From Candidatus Paraburkholderia calva (lineage in GTDB: Bacteria; Pseudomonadota; Gammaproteobacteria; Burkholderiales; Burkholderiaceae), in NCBI GenBank assembly GCA_001184395.1, contig LFLF01000001.1, positions 1 to 64,000 on the forward strand: 64,000 nucleotides of DNA, given 5' to 3'. The position numbers and the translations under genes are program-made. A model generated the notes under the pieces. The model worked only from the letters and a program-made list of their open reading frames with translations, was not told where the DNA came from and did no database searches. Shown here piece by piece: positions 1 through 10,213 of the stretch (positions are counted from its first letter, which is position 1; each line of letters starts with the position of its first letter).

Positions 1-93
1 CCGAATCGGTCGCAGCGGGTGATTGGCCGGAACGAAGTTATCCAGCGTGGTCATCATGAACATCAATTCGGTGTAGCCGTCCGCTCTGCGCAT
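1..93 (-). mobile_element. IS transposase, N-terminal end (cut by window edge)
   Basis: The minus strand from 93 to the window edge encodes the first 31 residues of a protein beginning MRRADGYTE and containing the stretch FVPANHPLRPIR. A start of this form followed by a (D/N)xFVPxxHPLRxIR motif is characteristic of IS5/IS1182-type DDE transposases. Only the N-terminus is in the window, so completeness and family cannot be settled. No terminal inverted repeat could be identified between the start codon and the MATE remnant at 246. Its position beside a decayed gene fits an insertion sequence in an eroding region. Confidence 0.65.
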
Positions 94-162
94 CGTTTCG
101 GTCTCAGTGTCGTTCGATTCCTTGATTCAACGTTTGCCCCGCCCGGTTTGCCCCTCCCAATC

Positions 163-190
163 AGATCACCCGCGTAAGATGACCCGCGTA
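163..190. repeat. 14-bp tandem duplication
   Basis: Two adjacent 14-bp copies, AGATCACCCGCGTA (163-176) and AGATGACCCGCGTA (177-190), differ at one base. They lie between the transposase start and the MATE remnant. The duplication is too short to be an IS end by itself; it may be a slippage duplication. Confidence 0.6.
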
Positions 191-245
191 GAGTATATTT
201 CAATAGCCTGCTAAAGCCGCCTACGAGGCAAAGAGAAAAGCAAAA

Positions 246-1662
246 TCAAATCACGGTACGAGAAGAAGCGACATCATCACCACTGCCCCCGCTGCCAGCA
301 AGCACAAACCTCCGACTAATGCGATAAAACCGCAGGGTCATCAACAGAGCGACACTGGCAAGCCCGGCCGCAAGCCCCCACCAAAGCCCCTTAGCCCCAA
401 GCTCGAAGTGAAAGGCGAGCACATACCCGGTAGGAAACCCGACATCCCAATACCCGAAGGCGGCAGTTAGCATCGGCACCCGCGTATCCTTGAGCGCCCG
501 CGAAGGCATCCGGAGCCCACAGTCTGCATCCCATCGACGATCTGAAAAACGGCCGCCACGCTGAGCAAGGAAGCCACCAAAGAAACGGTCCGCGCATTAG
601 TAGGATCATCGAGATGCATATAAAAAGCCCGGCGATGGCATGCGGCGCGACGATCGGCACGAGCCCGAGCACATCATGAACCCAACCCCGAGCGCCAGCG
701 CAACGAACCCCGCATGACGCGCCACGGGCACGCCCGCGCCGATCCAGTGGTCCACGCGCACATTGGCCGCCTGTCCGATGGTGAGCGGCACCATGAATGC
801 CACCGACGCCACATTGAGCGCGATCTGATGGTAAGCGGCGCCTCGCCGAGCAACCCGACCATCATCCCCGTCGCGAGAAAGAGCGTCGATTCCACGCCGT
901 AAGTAATGGCGACCGGCCAGCCGATGCCGAACAACTCGCCCATCAACGGCCATTGCAGCGGCGCGCGCGACGAAATACCGATACCGCGGCCGCAAATGCA
1001 GGAACGCAACGAGCGGAGTGCCGTCAACCACATCGTGATGCAAGTCGCCATTGTCGAGCCGAGAAATCCCTCGCGCGGCCAAGCCGTACGCGCCGTGGAT
1101 CAGCCCGTAGTTGAGAAAGCCGCTGACGAACACGCCGCCTATCGACACCCACAGCAGCCGCCGCGCCGATCGCAGGCAGAAACGCGCGCATCATGCCGAC
1201 GCCGATCAGGCTGCCCAGTGCAGCACCGCGCAATATTTGCCGACATTCTTTGCGAGCAGCGCCGGTTTGTGGAACGCTAGCAGAATCGCTTCGGCATACG
1301 AAAGCAGCGCGAACGCCGGTACCGCGAGCAAAAGCGACAGCGCAAAGCCCGTCCAATAAATGCTCGGCACCCGCTCGTCCGCATTCGAGCCGCGTGCATG
1401 TGCAACCGATACGCTTACCGACGTCAGCACGGCCTTGCAGCAGAGTCACCACCACGAAAAACAGATTCGCGCCAAGGCCGCCGGCAGCGAGCGTGTCCGG
1501 GCCGAGCGAGCCGAGCAGGATGGTGTCGGTCACGCCCATCGCCATCTGCGACAACTGCGCGATGGCGTGCGGCGCCGCGAGACGCGCCGTATCGACGGCG
1601 TGACGGGAAAAGGTCGGCGGTGGCTGATGCGCGTGTCCGGCGCGCGTGAAAGGCGGTTGCAT
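246..1662 (-). pseudogene. MATE family multidrug efflux transporter, degraded
   Basis: Fragments in all three minus-strand frames add up to a MATE (NorM/DinF-type) Na+- or H+-coupled drug exporter of the inner membrane. The N-terminal part, from a start at about 1662, has the family sequence AIAQLSQMAMGVTDTILLG with helix 1 features. Middle pieces follow at about 674-1150, and the C-terminal membrane segments (GLWWGLAAGLASVALLMTL) end at a stop at 246. Several frameshifts separate the pieces, so no full-length protein can be made. The family is normally about 450 residues, and the span matches that length. It is next to an IS end. Confidence 0.85.
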
Positions 1663-1842
1663 GATCGAAAACCGATGGAGAAGACGGCGTCCACGACGAA
1701 CTGCGCGTGAGCCGTACCGTGTGATCCCGCGCGAATGTTTCGCGCTGAAATCCGACCGAAAGACGCCTAGCTTATTGCGTCGCGCGTGGCATGTCGATGA
1801 CGGCTGCACGTTTGCCCGCGCCGCGTCGGGTTTTTCGCGGCG

Positions 1843-2064
1843 CTACTCCGGCGCGCCCAGCCGGATGGTCTGACCGTCGAGCTCCACCTTCTGCCCCACG
1901 CGAATCTTCGCGGTCTTGCGCAGCTCCACCTTGCCGTCGACGCGCACATCGCCTATCGCGACGCGCGCTTTTGCGGAGCCGCCGCTATCGGCCAGGCCCA
2001 TCAGCTTGAGCAGGTTGTGCAGTTCGATGAAGTCGCCCATGAGGGTGAATTGAAGTGGCGGCAT
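1843..2064 (-). CDS. S4-domain RNA-binding protein (YbcJ-like)
   Basis: A 73-residue protein consisting almost entirely of one S4 RNA-binding fold: FIELHNLLKLMGLADSGGSA followed by VRVDGKVELRKTAKIRVGQ and the closing GQTIRLGAPE. Proteins of this size and form are the YbcJ/RqcP-like group of small S4 proteins that bind structured RNA, probably rRNA or tRNA on the ribosome. The exact role here is inferred. The frame is open from ATG to stop with normal family length, which stands out because both neighbours are ruined. It has no operon partner. Confidence 0.85.
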   Translation of the reverse strand: MPPLQFTLMGDFIELHNLLKLMGLADSGGSAKARVAIGDVRVDGKVELRKTAKIRVGQKVELDGQTIRLGAPE

Positions 2065-2389
2065 GGCGGGCGAGAAGCGAAGAGTGAATGGCGAAGACGC
2101 GGGGCACCAATGATAAACGAACCATGAACGAACCGGCCGCGGGCACGCCCCTGCTGGTGCAGAGCGAACAGTCGTATCAGGCGAAACAATGTCGAGTATG
2201 CGATCGAGGAATTGTAACCAAGTGAAACCGCAGGTAACAATGACTGATTTCGGCGAACTCGCGCGTTTTACGGCCGGTCAGACTGTTTGATCGATGCAGC
2301 TTCGGTCATTTACATCCAATCGACAATCGACAAAGCCGCGCGGCCCTCAAGCTTGCCCCGCCGGCGCCAACTAAAGAGAGGACTCGCTC
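2065..2389. other. Intergenic region, no gene seen
   Basis: This 325-base gap separates the divergent S4 gene and the small exported-protein gene. I see no conserved coding signal and no obvious terminator or RNA. A purine-rich ribosome-binding site (AAAGAGAGGAC) lies at its right end, just ahead of the start at 2390. Confidence 0.5.
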
Positions 2390-2722
2390 ATGACTAAGGC
2401 TTGCACCAAGACTCGACTCCTGATGATCGGCACCGCCATCGGCGCGGGCGCCGCCACCGACGGCGCGCCCGGCGTCACCCCGCAACAGCAGCGCATGGTC
2501 GCGCTGGCCGATCCGCTCGTCCAGAAGCGCAACGCCACCGCGCAGCGTATCGAAGAAGGCGTCGAAGGCGTAACTGAAGGCATCCAAGCAGCAGGCCAAT
2601 GCGCATACAAGGATCAGGTGAAGAACGCGAAGATCAATCGCAAGGCCGACAAGGACGCCGCCAAGGCCGAGTTGAACGCGACCGAGCCGGCCGCGGCGAA
2701 GGACACCGGTCTGCAGCACTGA
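2390..2722 (+). CDS. Small hypothetical protein, possibly exported and decaying
   Basis: A 110-residue open frame with a good ribosome-binding site (GAGAGG). It starts MTKACTKTRLLMIGTAIGAG, a weak signal-peptide-like stretch lacking the long hydrophobic core of a normal one. The rest is rich in Ala, Lys, Glu and Gln (KNAKINRKADKDAAKAELNA) and probably helical. I do not recognise the family. The next gene (2750) has the same charged, Ala/Lys-rich composition and a proper signal peptide, so the two may be paralogues of small periplasmic proteins. The imperfect signal sequence suggests this copy may carry mutations. Confidence 0.45.
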   Translation: MTKACTKTRLLMIGTAIGAGAATDGAPGVTPQQQRMVALADPLVQKRNATAQRIEEGVEGVTEGIQAAGQCAYKDQVKNAKINRKADKDAAKAELNATEPAAAKDTGLQH

Positions 2723-2749
2723 GCCTCGACGCAGAACAAGGAGAACATC

Positions 2750-2978
2750 ATGAAGCGTAAAACGAATGCATTGCTGGCCGCGTTGATCGCGGGTGCGTTG
2801 ACGAGCGTGAGCGCGGTGTCGTTCGCGCAATCCGAGCAATCTGCGAGCGCGCCGAGCGCCGCCGATCAGAAGGCGGCGGGCGCGCAGGCGAAGGCCGACA
2901 AGAAGAAGACCGAGGCGCAATCGGACGTGAACGAAGCCGGCCGACGCCAAGGTGAAGAATGCGAAGAAGGCTGAATGA
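2750..2978 (+). pseudogene. Small exported Ala/Lys-rich protein, frameshifted at its end
   Basis: It begins MKRKTNALLAALIAGALTS with an AQS-type cleavage region, a clear Sec signal peptide, after a strong ribosome-binding site (AAGGAGAA). The mature part is short and rich in Ala, Lys and Gln. In the frame as read, the end is EAGRRQGEECEEG, out of character. Moving one frame at about 2937 gives ADAKVKNAKKAE and a stop at 2978, which continues the Lys/Ala pattern. A one-base frameshift near the C-terminus is therefore likely. Function unknown; probably periplasmic. Confidence 0.5.
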
Positions 2979-3091
2979 TGCACGTCGTCGCATGAGCGAA
3001 GCCCGGCCGGTCCGCTGACCCGCCGGGCTTTCTCATGCGCGATTTAGGGACAAAAGCGGTGTGCCGTCAGACAGTTGCACGCAAAGCTTGT

Positions 3092-5097
3092 ATGGATATA
3101 CAGTGTGCGTCACTTCATCCCGCCGCCATTCGTCCTCGTGCTCGCGCTTCCCAACTTCCCGACACCGCCGCCGATAAACCTCCGAACCCCGATCCTGCCG
3201 CAGCGCTCTATTTCGCGAAGCTCAACGAGGTACAGCGCCGTGCGGTGGAATTCGGCGTCGACGAACCGGGGCGCTGCGGCGGCTCGCTGCTTGTCATCGC
3301 GGGCGCGGGATCGGGTAAAACCAATACGCTCGCGTATCTGCTGGTCAAGGGTGCCGACCCGCATCACATTCTGCTGCTGACGTTCTCGCGCCGCGCGGCG
3401 CTGGAGATGATGCGGGGCGTGACGCGCATCGCTAGCCACGTGCTCGGCAGCAAGAGCGCCATCGCACAAGGACTCACGTGGTTCGGCACGTTTCATAGTG
3501 TCGGCGCGCGGCTGCTGCGCGATTACGCTGATCTCGTCGGACTCGCGCCGTCGTTCACCATTAACGATCGCGAAGACTCCGCCGATCTCATGACTCTCGT
3601 GTGCCACGAGCTCGGGTTGTCGTCGAAGGAAAAGCGCTTTCCCGCCAAGTCCACCGGTTTCTCGATCTATTTGCGCGTGGTGAACACCGGCGCGTCGCTC
3701 GCGCATGTGCTCGATCAGTCGTTCCCGTGGTGCCGCGAGTGGGAGGCCTATCTCAAGCGTCTGTTCGCCACGTATGTGGCTGCAAAACAGACGCAAAGCG
3801 TCCTCGATTACGACGATCTGCTGCTCTACTGGTCGCATCTGGCAGCCGAGCCGTCGATTGCCGCCGATCTGTCGGGCCGCTTCCATCACGTGCTGGTCGA
3901 CGAGTATCAGGACACCAACCGCCTGCAGTCCACCATCCTGCTCGCGATGAAACCGGACGCGCGCGGCCTCACTGTCGTCGTCGACAATGTGCGTCCATCT
4001 ACTCGTTTCGCGGCGCGACGGTGCGCAATATCCTCGACTTACCGCCGCATTTCGATCCACCTGCCGCGACCGTTACGCTCGATCGCAACTATTGCTCGAC
4101 TCAGCCGATTCTCGAAGCCTCGAACGCGGTGATCGATCTCGCCACCGAGCGCTACACGAAGAACCTGTGGACCGACAAGGCGTCGGCGCAGAAACCGCGC
4201 ATCGTCAGCGTTGCCGATGAAGCCGACCAGGCGCGCTATGTCGTCGAGAAGGTTCTAGAAGCGCGCGAGGGCGGCATGAAGCTCAAGTTGCAGGCCGTGC
4301 TGTTCCGCGCGGCGCATCACAGCGCGACGCTCGAGATTGAACTGACGCGGCGGAACATTCCGTTCGTGAAGTTCGGCGGCCTCAAATTTCTCGATTCCGT
4401 ACATGTGAAGGACGTGCTCGCCGTGCTGCGTCGGGTCGCGCAATTGCTACCGGGCATCGGGTCGACCATCGCGGGGCGTCTTCTGGATAGCGTCGCGCAG
4501 ACCGATACGCCGTATGCCATCGCGCAGTTTCAGGCGCCCGCGCGCGAGCGAAGACTGGCCGCGTTTCGTCGCGCTGATGGCGAAGCTCTGCGGACGCGAA
4601 TCCGGCTGGCCCACCGAGTTCGAAATGATTCGCCGCTGGTACGAGCCGCATCTCAAGCGCAATCACGAGGACGCGGCCATCCGCATCGGCGACGTCTTGC
4701 AGATGGAGAGCATCGCTGCGACTTATCCGACGCGCGAGCGTTTTCTGACCGAACTTACACTTGATCTGCCCGATGCGACCAGCGACGAATCAGGCGTGCC
4801 GATGCTCGACGAGGACTATCTGATCCTCTCGACTATCCATTCGGTGAAGGGGCAGGAGTGGTGCAACGTGTTCGTGCTGAATGGCGTGGACGGCTGCATT
4901 CCGTCCGATCTCGGCACGGGCAGCGATGAGGAAATCGACGAGGAACGCTGGCTTTGCACAACCAGACGCATCTCGGTGACTGGCACGTGTGGGCGCAGCG
5001 CACGCGCATCATCCCGCAGCAGTTGATGCAGAAGTTCGAAGCGGCCGCGAAGGCGAAGATCGATATCGCGGCGCGCCTGAAAGGGATGTGGAACTGA
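3092..5097 (+). pseudogene. UvrD/Rep-family ATP-dependent DNA helicase, degraded
   Basis: Superfamily 1 DNA helicase of UvrD/PcrA type (3'-5' unwinding in repair). The Walker A sequence VIAGAGSGKTN is at about 3293-3325, motif Ia LLLTFSRRAALEM follows, and the Walker B sequence VLVDEYQDTNRLQ is at about 3892. The frame breaks at about 3990 (the expected GDDxQSIYxFRGA motif is split), again at about 4540 and near 4950. At the last break, the segment that normally carries LLYVAxTRA (motif VI) is deleted. A late motif, LSTIHSVKGQEW, survives at 4825-4860. The C-terminal end is at 5097. Loss of motif VI means no active enzyme even if frames were restored. Confidence 0.9.
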
Positions 5098-5099
5098 TG

Positions 5100-5875
5100 G
5101 GGGGGACCGGGCGCTCAGCGTTGGGCGCGCGCGCATGCCCGGCGCAGGCGCGAAGATCGCGCGCAGCCATGAGGCGAAGCGCGTGAAGCCGTCGTACGGT
5201 TCGTCGATGAAAAGCTCCGGTCGTAGCGAGCGCATGTACTCCAGCACCTGCTGCGCTTCCTGCTTCTGGATCGAGCCGAAGTAGATGCCCAGACGCAACA
5301 GGCAGCGCAGCTCGCCGAGCTTCTCGCGCGTATTCGAACCAACGCTGTTCTCCACGGCGATCTTCGTTTCATACACCCGCTGACGCAGCGAATCCGCGAG
5401 ACGCCATGCAGGCGTCTGCATGCGCGTTTCGACGTCGCGGATATCTTCTGCGGCGGACTTGATTTGCGTGGCGAGGAGCGCTTCGATCTGCGAGGCATCG
5501 CCCTTCGCTTCGGTGACGATGGCGGTCGCCAGTTCGCGCGACGCGGTTATCAGGTCTTCGGCAGTCCAGTCGGGACGGATCGCGAATGCGAAGCCGTGTT
5601 CGGCTGCCTGGCGAATCAGGATTTCGACGACCTCGGGAAACTCCTTATTGAGCGTGCGCTTGGCCCACGCGTACTGGCCGTGCGTGAGCATGCGCTGCAC
5701 CGCCTTGCTCCGTGAGCGGTGTCGGATTGTCCAGCAGCTTCGCGCGAAGAAAGTCCTCGAACGATGGAGTGATGAAGTGCGGGTCGAGCTTGAGCGACAG
5801 ACGCAGAAACGTCTCGAAGTCTCGCTGCAACGACGCGACGGTCTCTTCGCGTAACGAAAGGGTGATTTGACGCAT
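5100..5875 (-). pseudogene. Conserved hypothetical protein, frameshifted
   Basis: From an ATG at 5875 the protein starts MRQITLSLREETVASLQRDF and runs in one frame to about 5715 (NPTPLTEQ). It then continues after a one-base shift as AVQRMLTHGQYAWAKRTLN to about 5120. The native stop is lost: the frame runs on antisense into the helicase remnant. About 250 residues, mostly helical and charged, with no membrane segment or catalytic motif I recognise. Family unknown. Convergent with the helicase remnant, and the shared 3' end looks eroded. Confidence 0.65.
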
Positions 5876-6089
5876 GATGGTTCCCGGTTCCGCGCCCGGT
5901 TCTTCGGTCGCGGCAATGCTTTCGGCGCTGCGCTCTTGGCGGAGTCCGTTCGTTACAGATATCGGCGGACTGGAGAAGAACTTGAGAGCGGGTTGAAAGC
6001 GCAACGTTTGCGCCGCGTTCGGCTCGCATTGGCGTTGGACCGGGGCGCGGCGTGCGGACTTGCCTGGCGCCCGCCGAAGCCTTTCCCGG

Positions 6090-6424
6090 CTAGCGCAACA
6101 CCGCGAACTGCCACACGGAAAACACCGCCAGCGATACCGCGATGGTGAGCAAGGGACGCTTCGTCAGCACGTATACCGCGAAGGCAACGAGCGCCGCGAT
6201 CAATTGCGGGTTGCGCCATGTGATCTCAGCGCCTTCGCTTTGCGGCGGGACTGTCATCGGCACGATGATGGCGGTCAGCACCGTCACCGGCACGAAGCTC
6301 AGCGCCGCGCGCACAATGGCGGGAAGGGCAGCCGTTCGCCGAGCACGAAGACGGCTGCACGGATCAGATACGTGATCAGCGCCATGCCGAGGATCAGCAG
6401 CACGTAATTCGATGTCGCGTTCAT
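6090..6424 (-). pseudogene. azlD: AzlD branched-chain amino acid exporter subunit, frameshifted
   Basis: Small inner-membrane subunit of the AzlCD exporter of branched-chain amino acids. It starts MNATSNYVLLILGMALITYLIRA, then after a frameshift at about 6320 continues MRAALSFVPVTVLTAIIVP and ends with a third hydrophobic stretch (VLTKRPLLTIAVSLAVF) at 6090. Four short membrane segments are typical of the about 105-residue family. Its ATG overlaps the azlC stop in the form ATGA, the usual translational coupling. The partner azlC is also dead. Confidence 0.85.
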
Positions 6425-7196
6425 TGCGCGTGCTCCTTGGCGTTGCGGATACGCGATCGGGTTTTCTCGCGCGGACGGTTCTCCATCGGCGTCGCGATCA
6501 TGCCGATCGCGACGCCGACCATCACGGCGGCGAGCAGGCCGAGCTTGTACGGCCAGCCCTGCCATGCGAACGACAGCATGCACGCGGCCAACGCTGCAGT
6601 GACGAAGCGCACGGCCACCAGTTGCGGCACGATGATCGCGATGAAGGTCGCGACCATGGCGAAGTCGAGTCCGAGCGACTTGAGGCCGGAAAACGCCGCG
6701 CCGAACAGCAGGCCCAGCAGTGTTCACGCCTGCCAGTTCAGATACATTGACAGGCCCGAGCCGAAGAAGTAATGCGGCCCGATCGTGCCTGCCGGATGCT
6801 TCTGATAATGCGTGTACGCGACCGCGAACACTTCGTCCGTCAGGAACCCGGACAAGGCCCAGCGCTAGCGTGCGGGCAGATGAGCGACATAGGGCGCGAG
6901 CGTCGCCGAATAGAAGATGTGCCGCAGGTTGACGACGAAGGTCGTCGCCCAGATAACGGCGAAGCTCGCATGTCCCGCGATCAGCCCGACCGCGATGAAC
7001 TGCACGGAGCCTGCGAATATCGCGAGCGACATGAGCTGGCCGTGCCAGAGCGTGAGCGGACTGGCGGTGACGAGCATGCCAAAAATGATGCCGAAGGGCA
7101 CGGCGCCGACCATCATCGGAATGGTGTCGCGGGTGCCGGCGGTGAATTCGCGCCAGGCGTCGTGTCGAGTGGCAGAGCAGGGTGAGATGCGTTCAA
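6421..7196 (-). pseudogene. azlC: AzlC branched-chain amino acid exporter subunit, degraded
   Basis: Large subunit of the AzlCD exporter. MMVGAVPFGIIFGMLVTAS and FAGSVQFIAVGLIAG are hallmark AzlC sequences. A TTG start at 7196 follows a strong GGAGG site. The N-terminal part is out of frame until about 7150. The frame stops at a TAG (6865-6867) where homologues have Trp (LPARWRWAL), and a further break lies between about 6720 and 6860. The last part (MVATFIAIIVPQLVAVRFV) is in frame again to 6421. There are at least three lesions. It follows the AraC regulator gene, a common Burkholderia arrangement. Confidence 0.88.
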
Positions 7197-7285
7197 GATG
7201 TCCTCCAGGGGATTCGGAGGATACGTCCCGCGACGCGCTTCGCGCTTGTACGTCTTGTGCTGGACCTGACAGCTGTGCGCCGAAA

Positions 7286-8104
7286 CTAGCGCCAGCGTCC
7301 CGGCGGCACGCCGAATGTCCGTTTGAAATGGCGCGTGAAATGACTTTGATCGGTGAAGCCGCTGGCCGCCGCGACCTCGGTGACCGACGCGCCCGCGCGC
7401 AACGCCGGCAGCGCCCGCGCGATGCGTAACTGATTGCGTCTCACGCATGCGGCGCGAGCCCGGTCTCGCGCGTGAAGAGCCGCGCCGCGTGAAAAGTCGA
7501 CAGACCGACCGACTGCGCGAGTTCGGCGAGCGTGACCGGCGCGAGCAGGTCGTCGGCGAGGCGCGATTTTATGGTTTTGACGCGTGCGATGTCGGAGGCG
7601 AGCGTGACGATCGACGGCCGTTCCAGCGCGTGACGTGCGATCAGTGTCGTCACCGCATCGATGAGCGCGGTTTCGGCCACGAGGGGATCGGCGTCGGCTT
7701 CGAGGGCGTTGTGCGCGATCACGAGCCGCCGCACGAGGTCGAGATCGTGGATCGCGCCGGCCGAAACCACGGCGACGCCGCCGCGCGTCCGGTCATTTCC
7801 TGCGCGAGCGCTTCCATGGCACCGGCAGATAGAACACGCGATAACGCCAGCCGAAATCGACCGCCCGCGCGCCCGTGTGCAGCTCGCCCGGATTGATCAT
7901 CGGCACCGTGCCGGTTTCCACGACGTGATGCGCGCCGCGATAATCGTAGCACTCCGCGCCCGCTTCGATCACGGGCACCGTGTAGGCGTCGTGCCAGTGC
8001 GGCGTGAACTCGTGATCGTAGTATTTGGCGGTGACCATGTCCGCGCCGGGCACAAGCGACGAGCGCCAGTAGCGCGCGGCATTGCGGAAGTGGGCAGCGT
8101 TCAT
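7286..8104 (-). pseudogene. AraC-family transcriptional regulator, degraded
   Basis: N-terminal cupin-type sensing domain (YYDHEFTPHWHDAYTVPVIE, then MINPGELHTGA), followed by an AraC DNA-binding domain with two helix-turn-helices. The first HTH, TLAELAQSVGLSTFHAARLF, is at about 7490-7550. The second, SVTEVAAASGFTDQSHFTRH, is in a different frame near 7340-7400. Frameshifts lie at about 7790 and 7440. It precedes azlC and azlD on the same strand, so it probably controlled that exporter. Normal length is about 270 residues and the span agrees. Confidence 0.85.
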
Positions 8105-8157
8105 GAGGCCATCGATCAATGGAAAACGGATCGTTCAGTCTACAACGTTACCGCCGA

Positions 8158-8641
8158 TCATTTCATCGGGATGGTCGTGCCCTCGGGCATCGGCATGGCG
8201 GTGACGCTGTTTTTCGCGCTGCCAGTGGCGATGCGGTCGCTATAGGTGAGATAAGACCAGCGTATTGCGCTTGGTATCGACCACCCGCACCACATACAAC
8301 GTCTTGAAGATGAACGACATTCCCGCCGAGAACACGTCGGTCTTCTGCTTGAGCGGCTGCGTGATCTTGATCGGCGCGACCTGACGGCACGCGATCGACG
8401 CTTTCGTCGGATCTTCTGCGATGCCGAGCGTGCCCTTGACGCCGCCCGTGCGCGCCCGCGATACATAGCAGGTCACACCCTGCACGAGCGGATCGTCGTA
8501 GGCCTCGACGGTGACCTGATCCGAACCGGTGAAACGAAAGTTGGTGTTGACGCTGGCGAGCTCTTCTGCATACGCGAGACCCGCGCCGGATATCGCGGCA
8601 TGCGCGACGAGGGCGGCGGCGGATGTGAGGGAACGTTTCAT
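8158..8641 (-). pseudogene. creA: CreA family protein, one-base frameshift near the end
   Basis: CreA is a conserved periplasmic protein of unknown biochemical role (about 155 residues). It starts at 8641 with a signal peptide (MKRSLTSAAALVAHAA), and the CreA core follows: DPLVQGVTCYVSRARTGGVK and IACRQVAPIKI. At about 8250 an extra T shifts the frame after NTLV, giving LSHL and a stop at 8240. The other frame continues YLTYSDRIATGSAKNSV to 8158, the expected C-terminus. Most of the domain is intact, so a 133-residue product may still be made. A recent loss. Confidence 0.85.
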
Positions 8642-8746
8642 CGGAATCCTTCGGAAATGAGAAAGGGCGTCGTATTGTAGCGACGCCCCTGCTGTTTCCG
8701 TTTGACAAGCGGCTTTGCGGTGAATCCGAGCATCGCTGGTCGCAGG

Positions 8747-8821
8747 TCAATGAAAAATCAGATACAGGATCACGAGAACCACGACCGGTACGCCGAGCAG
8801 CCAACCGAGCAAATAAGGCAT
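8747..8821 (-). CDS. 24-residue single-span membrane microprotein
   Basis: On the minus strand an ATG at 8821 follows a strong Shine-Dalgarno site (GGAGGACGAC). It opens a 24-codon frame starting MPYLLGWLLGVP and ending with the hydrophobic run VVVLVILYLIFH before TGA. The whole peptide could form one membrane helix with a Gly/Pro hinge. Its size and hydrophobicity recall small inner-membrane proteins such as YohP, but I cannot assign a family. It lies upstream of creA on the same strand, separated by about 105 bases. An intact frame and strong RBS in this decayed region argue that it is a real gene. Confidence 0.6.
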   Translation of the reverse strand: MPYLLGWLLGVPVVVLVILYLIFH

Positions 8822-8954
8822 GTCGTCCTCCATTCGCGTGTTGTTTTTGACGAGTTCAGTATCGCGGCGCGGCGCGGGCCGCGTCAACCGTGTGCGTCTG
8901 AAACGCATGTAGGCGACGTCCCCTATCGGTTCTTACGTTTTCTTTACGAAATCA

Positions 8955-9606
8955 TTATTTCATCGGATAAGACGACGCGGCCTCACGCGGCTTTTTAAAA
9001 AGCCGGTCCTGATACAGCGTCCGCACATAGTCGAGATGCGTGCTTGCGGCCTCGCGCGCACGCGGCGCATCGTGGGCGCCGATCGCCTCGTAGATCGCGC
9101 GATGCTGCGCGAGCAGACGGGCTTCGATTTCGTCGTCGTAATCGACCAGCCGGTGCGAGGTGAGCATCGATTCACGCAGCAGTTCGTTCAACCTGTGCAT
9201 GACATGTGTGAGCGCGATTTTGTGCGTGGCATCGGCGATGGCGAGATGGAACGCCGCATCCTTTTCCGCGATGCGCGTGCTTTTCTCGGCGACGGCGCTT
9301 TGCAGCGTGGCATACGCCTTGCCGATGCGCGCGAGGTCGTCTTCCGTCGCGCGTTCGGCGGCGTAGGCCGTGGGAAGCGTTTCGAGGCCGTGACGCAGTT
9401 CGAGCACATCGGCGCTCGCGTCAGGCTGCTGCTCGAGGAGTGCCGCCAGCGGATGCGACACGAGCGGCGCCGTCACATCCGACACCACGAAACCGCCGCG
9501 CCCGACCGCGCGAATGAAACCGTCGGATTCGAGCCGGATCAGCGCTTCGCGCAGCGAGGGATGCGAGACGTTCAATTGCTCTGCGAGATCGCGCTCGGCG
9601 GTCAGC
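8955..9606 (-). pseudogene. FadR/GntR-family regulator (LldR-like), N-terminus deleted
   Basis: The surviving part has the second half of the winged-helix domain (LTAERDLAEQLNVSHPSLRE) and the whole FCD ligand-binding domain (ELRHGLETLPTAYAAERAT, later FHLAIADATHK and the closing YVRTLYQDRLF) to a stop at 8955. The first helices of the DNA-binding domain and the start codon are gone: the frame meets the lutA remnant head to head at about 9600. Divergent placement next to lutABC indicates an L-lactate-responsive repressor (LldR/LutR type). That assignment rests on context. Confidence 0.85.
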
Positions 9607-10200
9607 CAATGGCCAACAAAGCGGCGCGCATAAGGACGCCGCCGGTGTGGAGCGCGTATTTGCACGCAACTTCGCCGATTACGATTACATCGTGGGGTCA
9701 TCGGCGAATTGTACGCATCACGTGCGCGAGCACTTCATCGCTATCGAACAGACCAGCGCGGTGCAGAAAGTCCGCCGCAATACCTATGAACTCGTCGAGT
9801 TCCTGCACGATGTGCTGAAGGTGCGCGATTTTCCATGGGCCGAGTTTCCGCATCGCGGGGGCTTGCACAACAGTTGCCGCGCAGTGCAGCATCTGCTGAA
9901 ACGTCGAATTCGGAAGTCGCGGTCGAGGCCTATTCGAAGCCACGCGCTTTGCTGGAAGGCGTGAAGGGCATCGAATTCGTGTCACCCGCGCGCCCAGACG
10001 AATGCTGCGGTTTCGGCAGCACGTTTTCCGTCACCGAAGAGGCGGTCTCGGTGCGGATGGGGCAGGACAAAGTGCGTGATCATGTCGGCGCGGGCGCGGA
10101 ATATATCGTGTCCGGCGACATGTCGTGCCTCATGCATCAGCAAGGCTGCGCCGAGCGCATGAAGCTCGACGCGCGTTTCATCCAATCGTACAGGTTCTGA
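9600..10200 (+). pseudogene. lutA: LutA, lactate utilisation Fe-S protein, 5' deleted
   Basis: Part of the LutABC L-lactate dehydrogenase complex. The remnant begins at GQPMAN, normally about residue 45, so the start and first CCG cysteine motif are missing. A frameshift follows at once, then ARNFADYDYIVGSSANCTHH. A second frame break lies at about 9850-9935, after which SPARPDECCGFGSTFSVTEE and SGDMSCLMHQQGC carry the second cysteine set to the stop at 10200. The deletion also removed the promoter shared with the divergent regulator. Non-functional. Confidence 0.9.
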
Positions 10201-10213
10201 ACGGAGTGCGCGC

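Noticed and set aside
4816-5097. Extension of the minus-strand hypothetical gene into the helicase remnant
   Set aside because: The + strand here encodes helicase motifs (STIHSVKGQEW); the minus reading is run-through after loss of the native stop.
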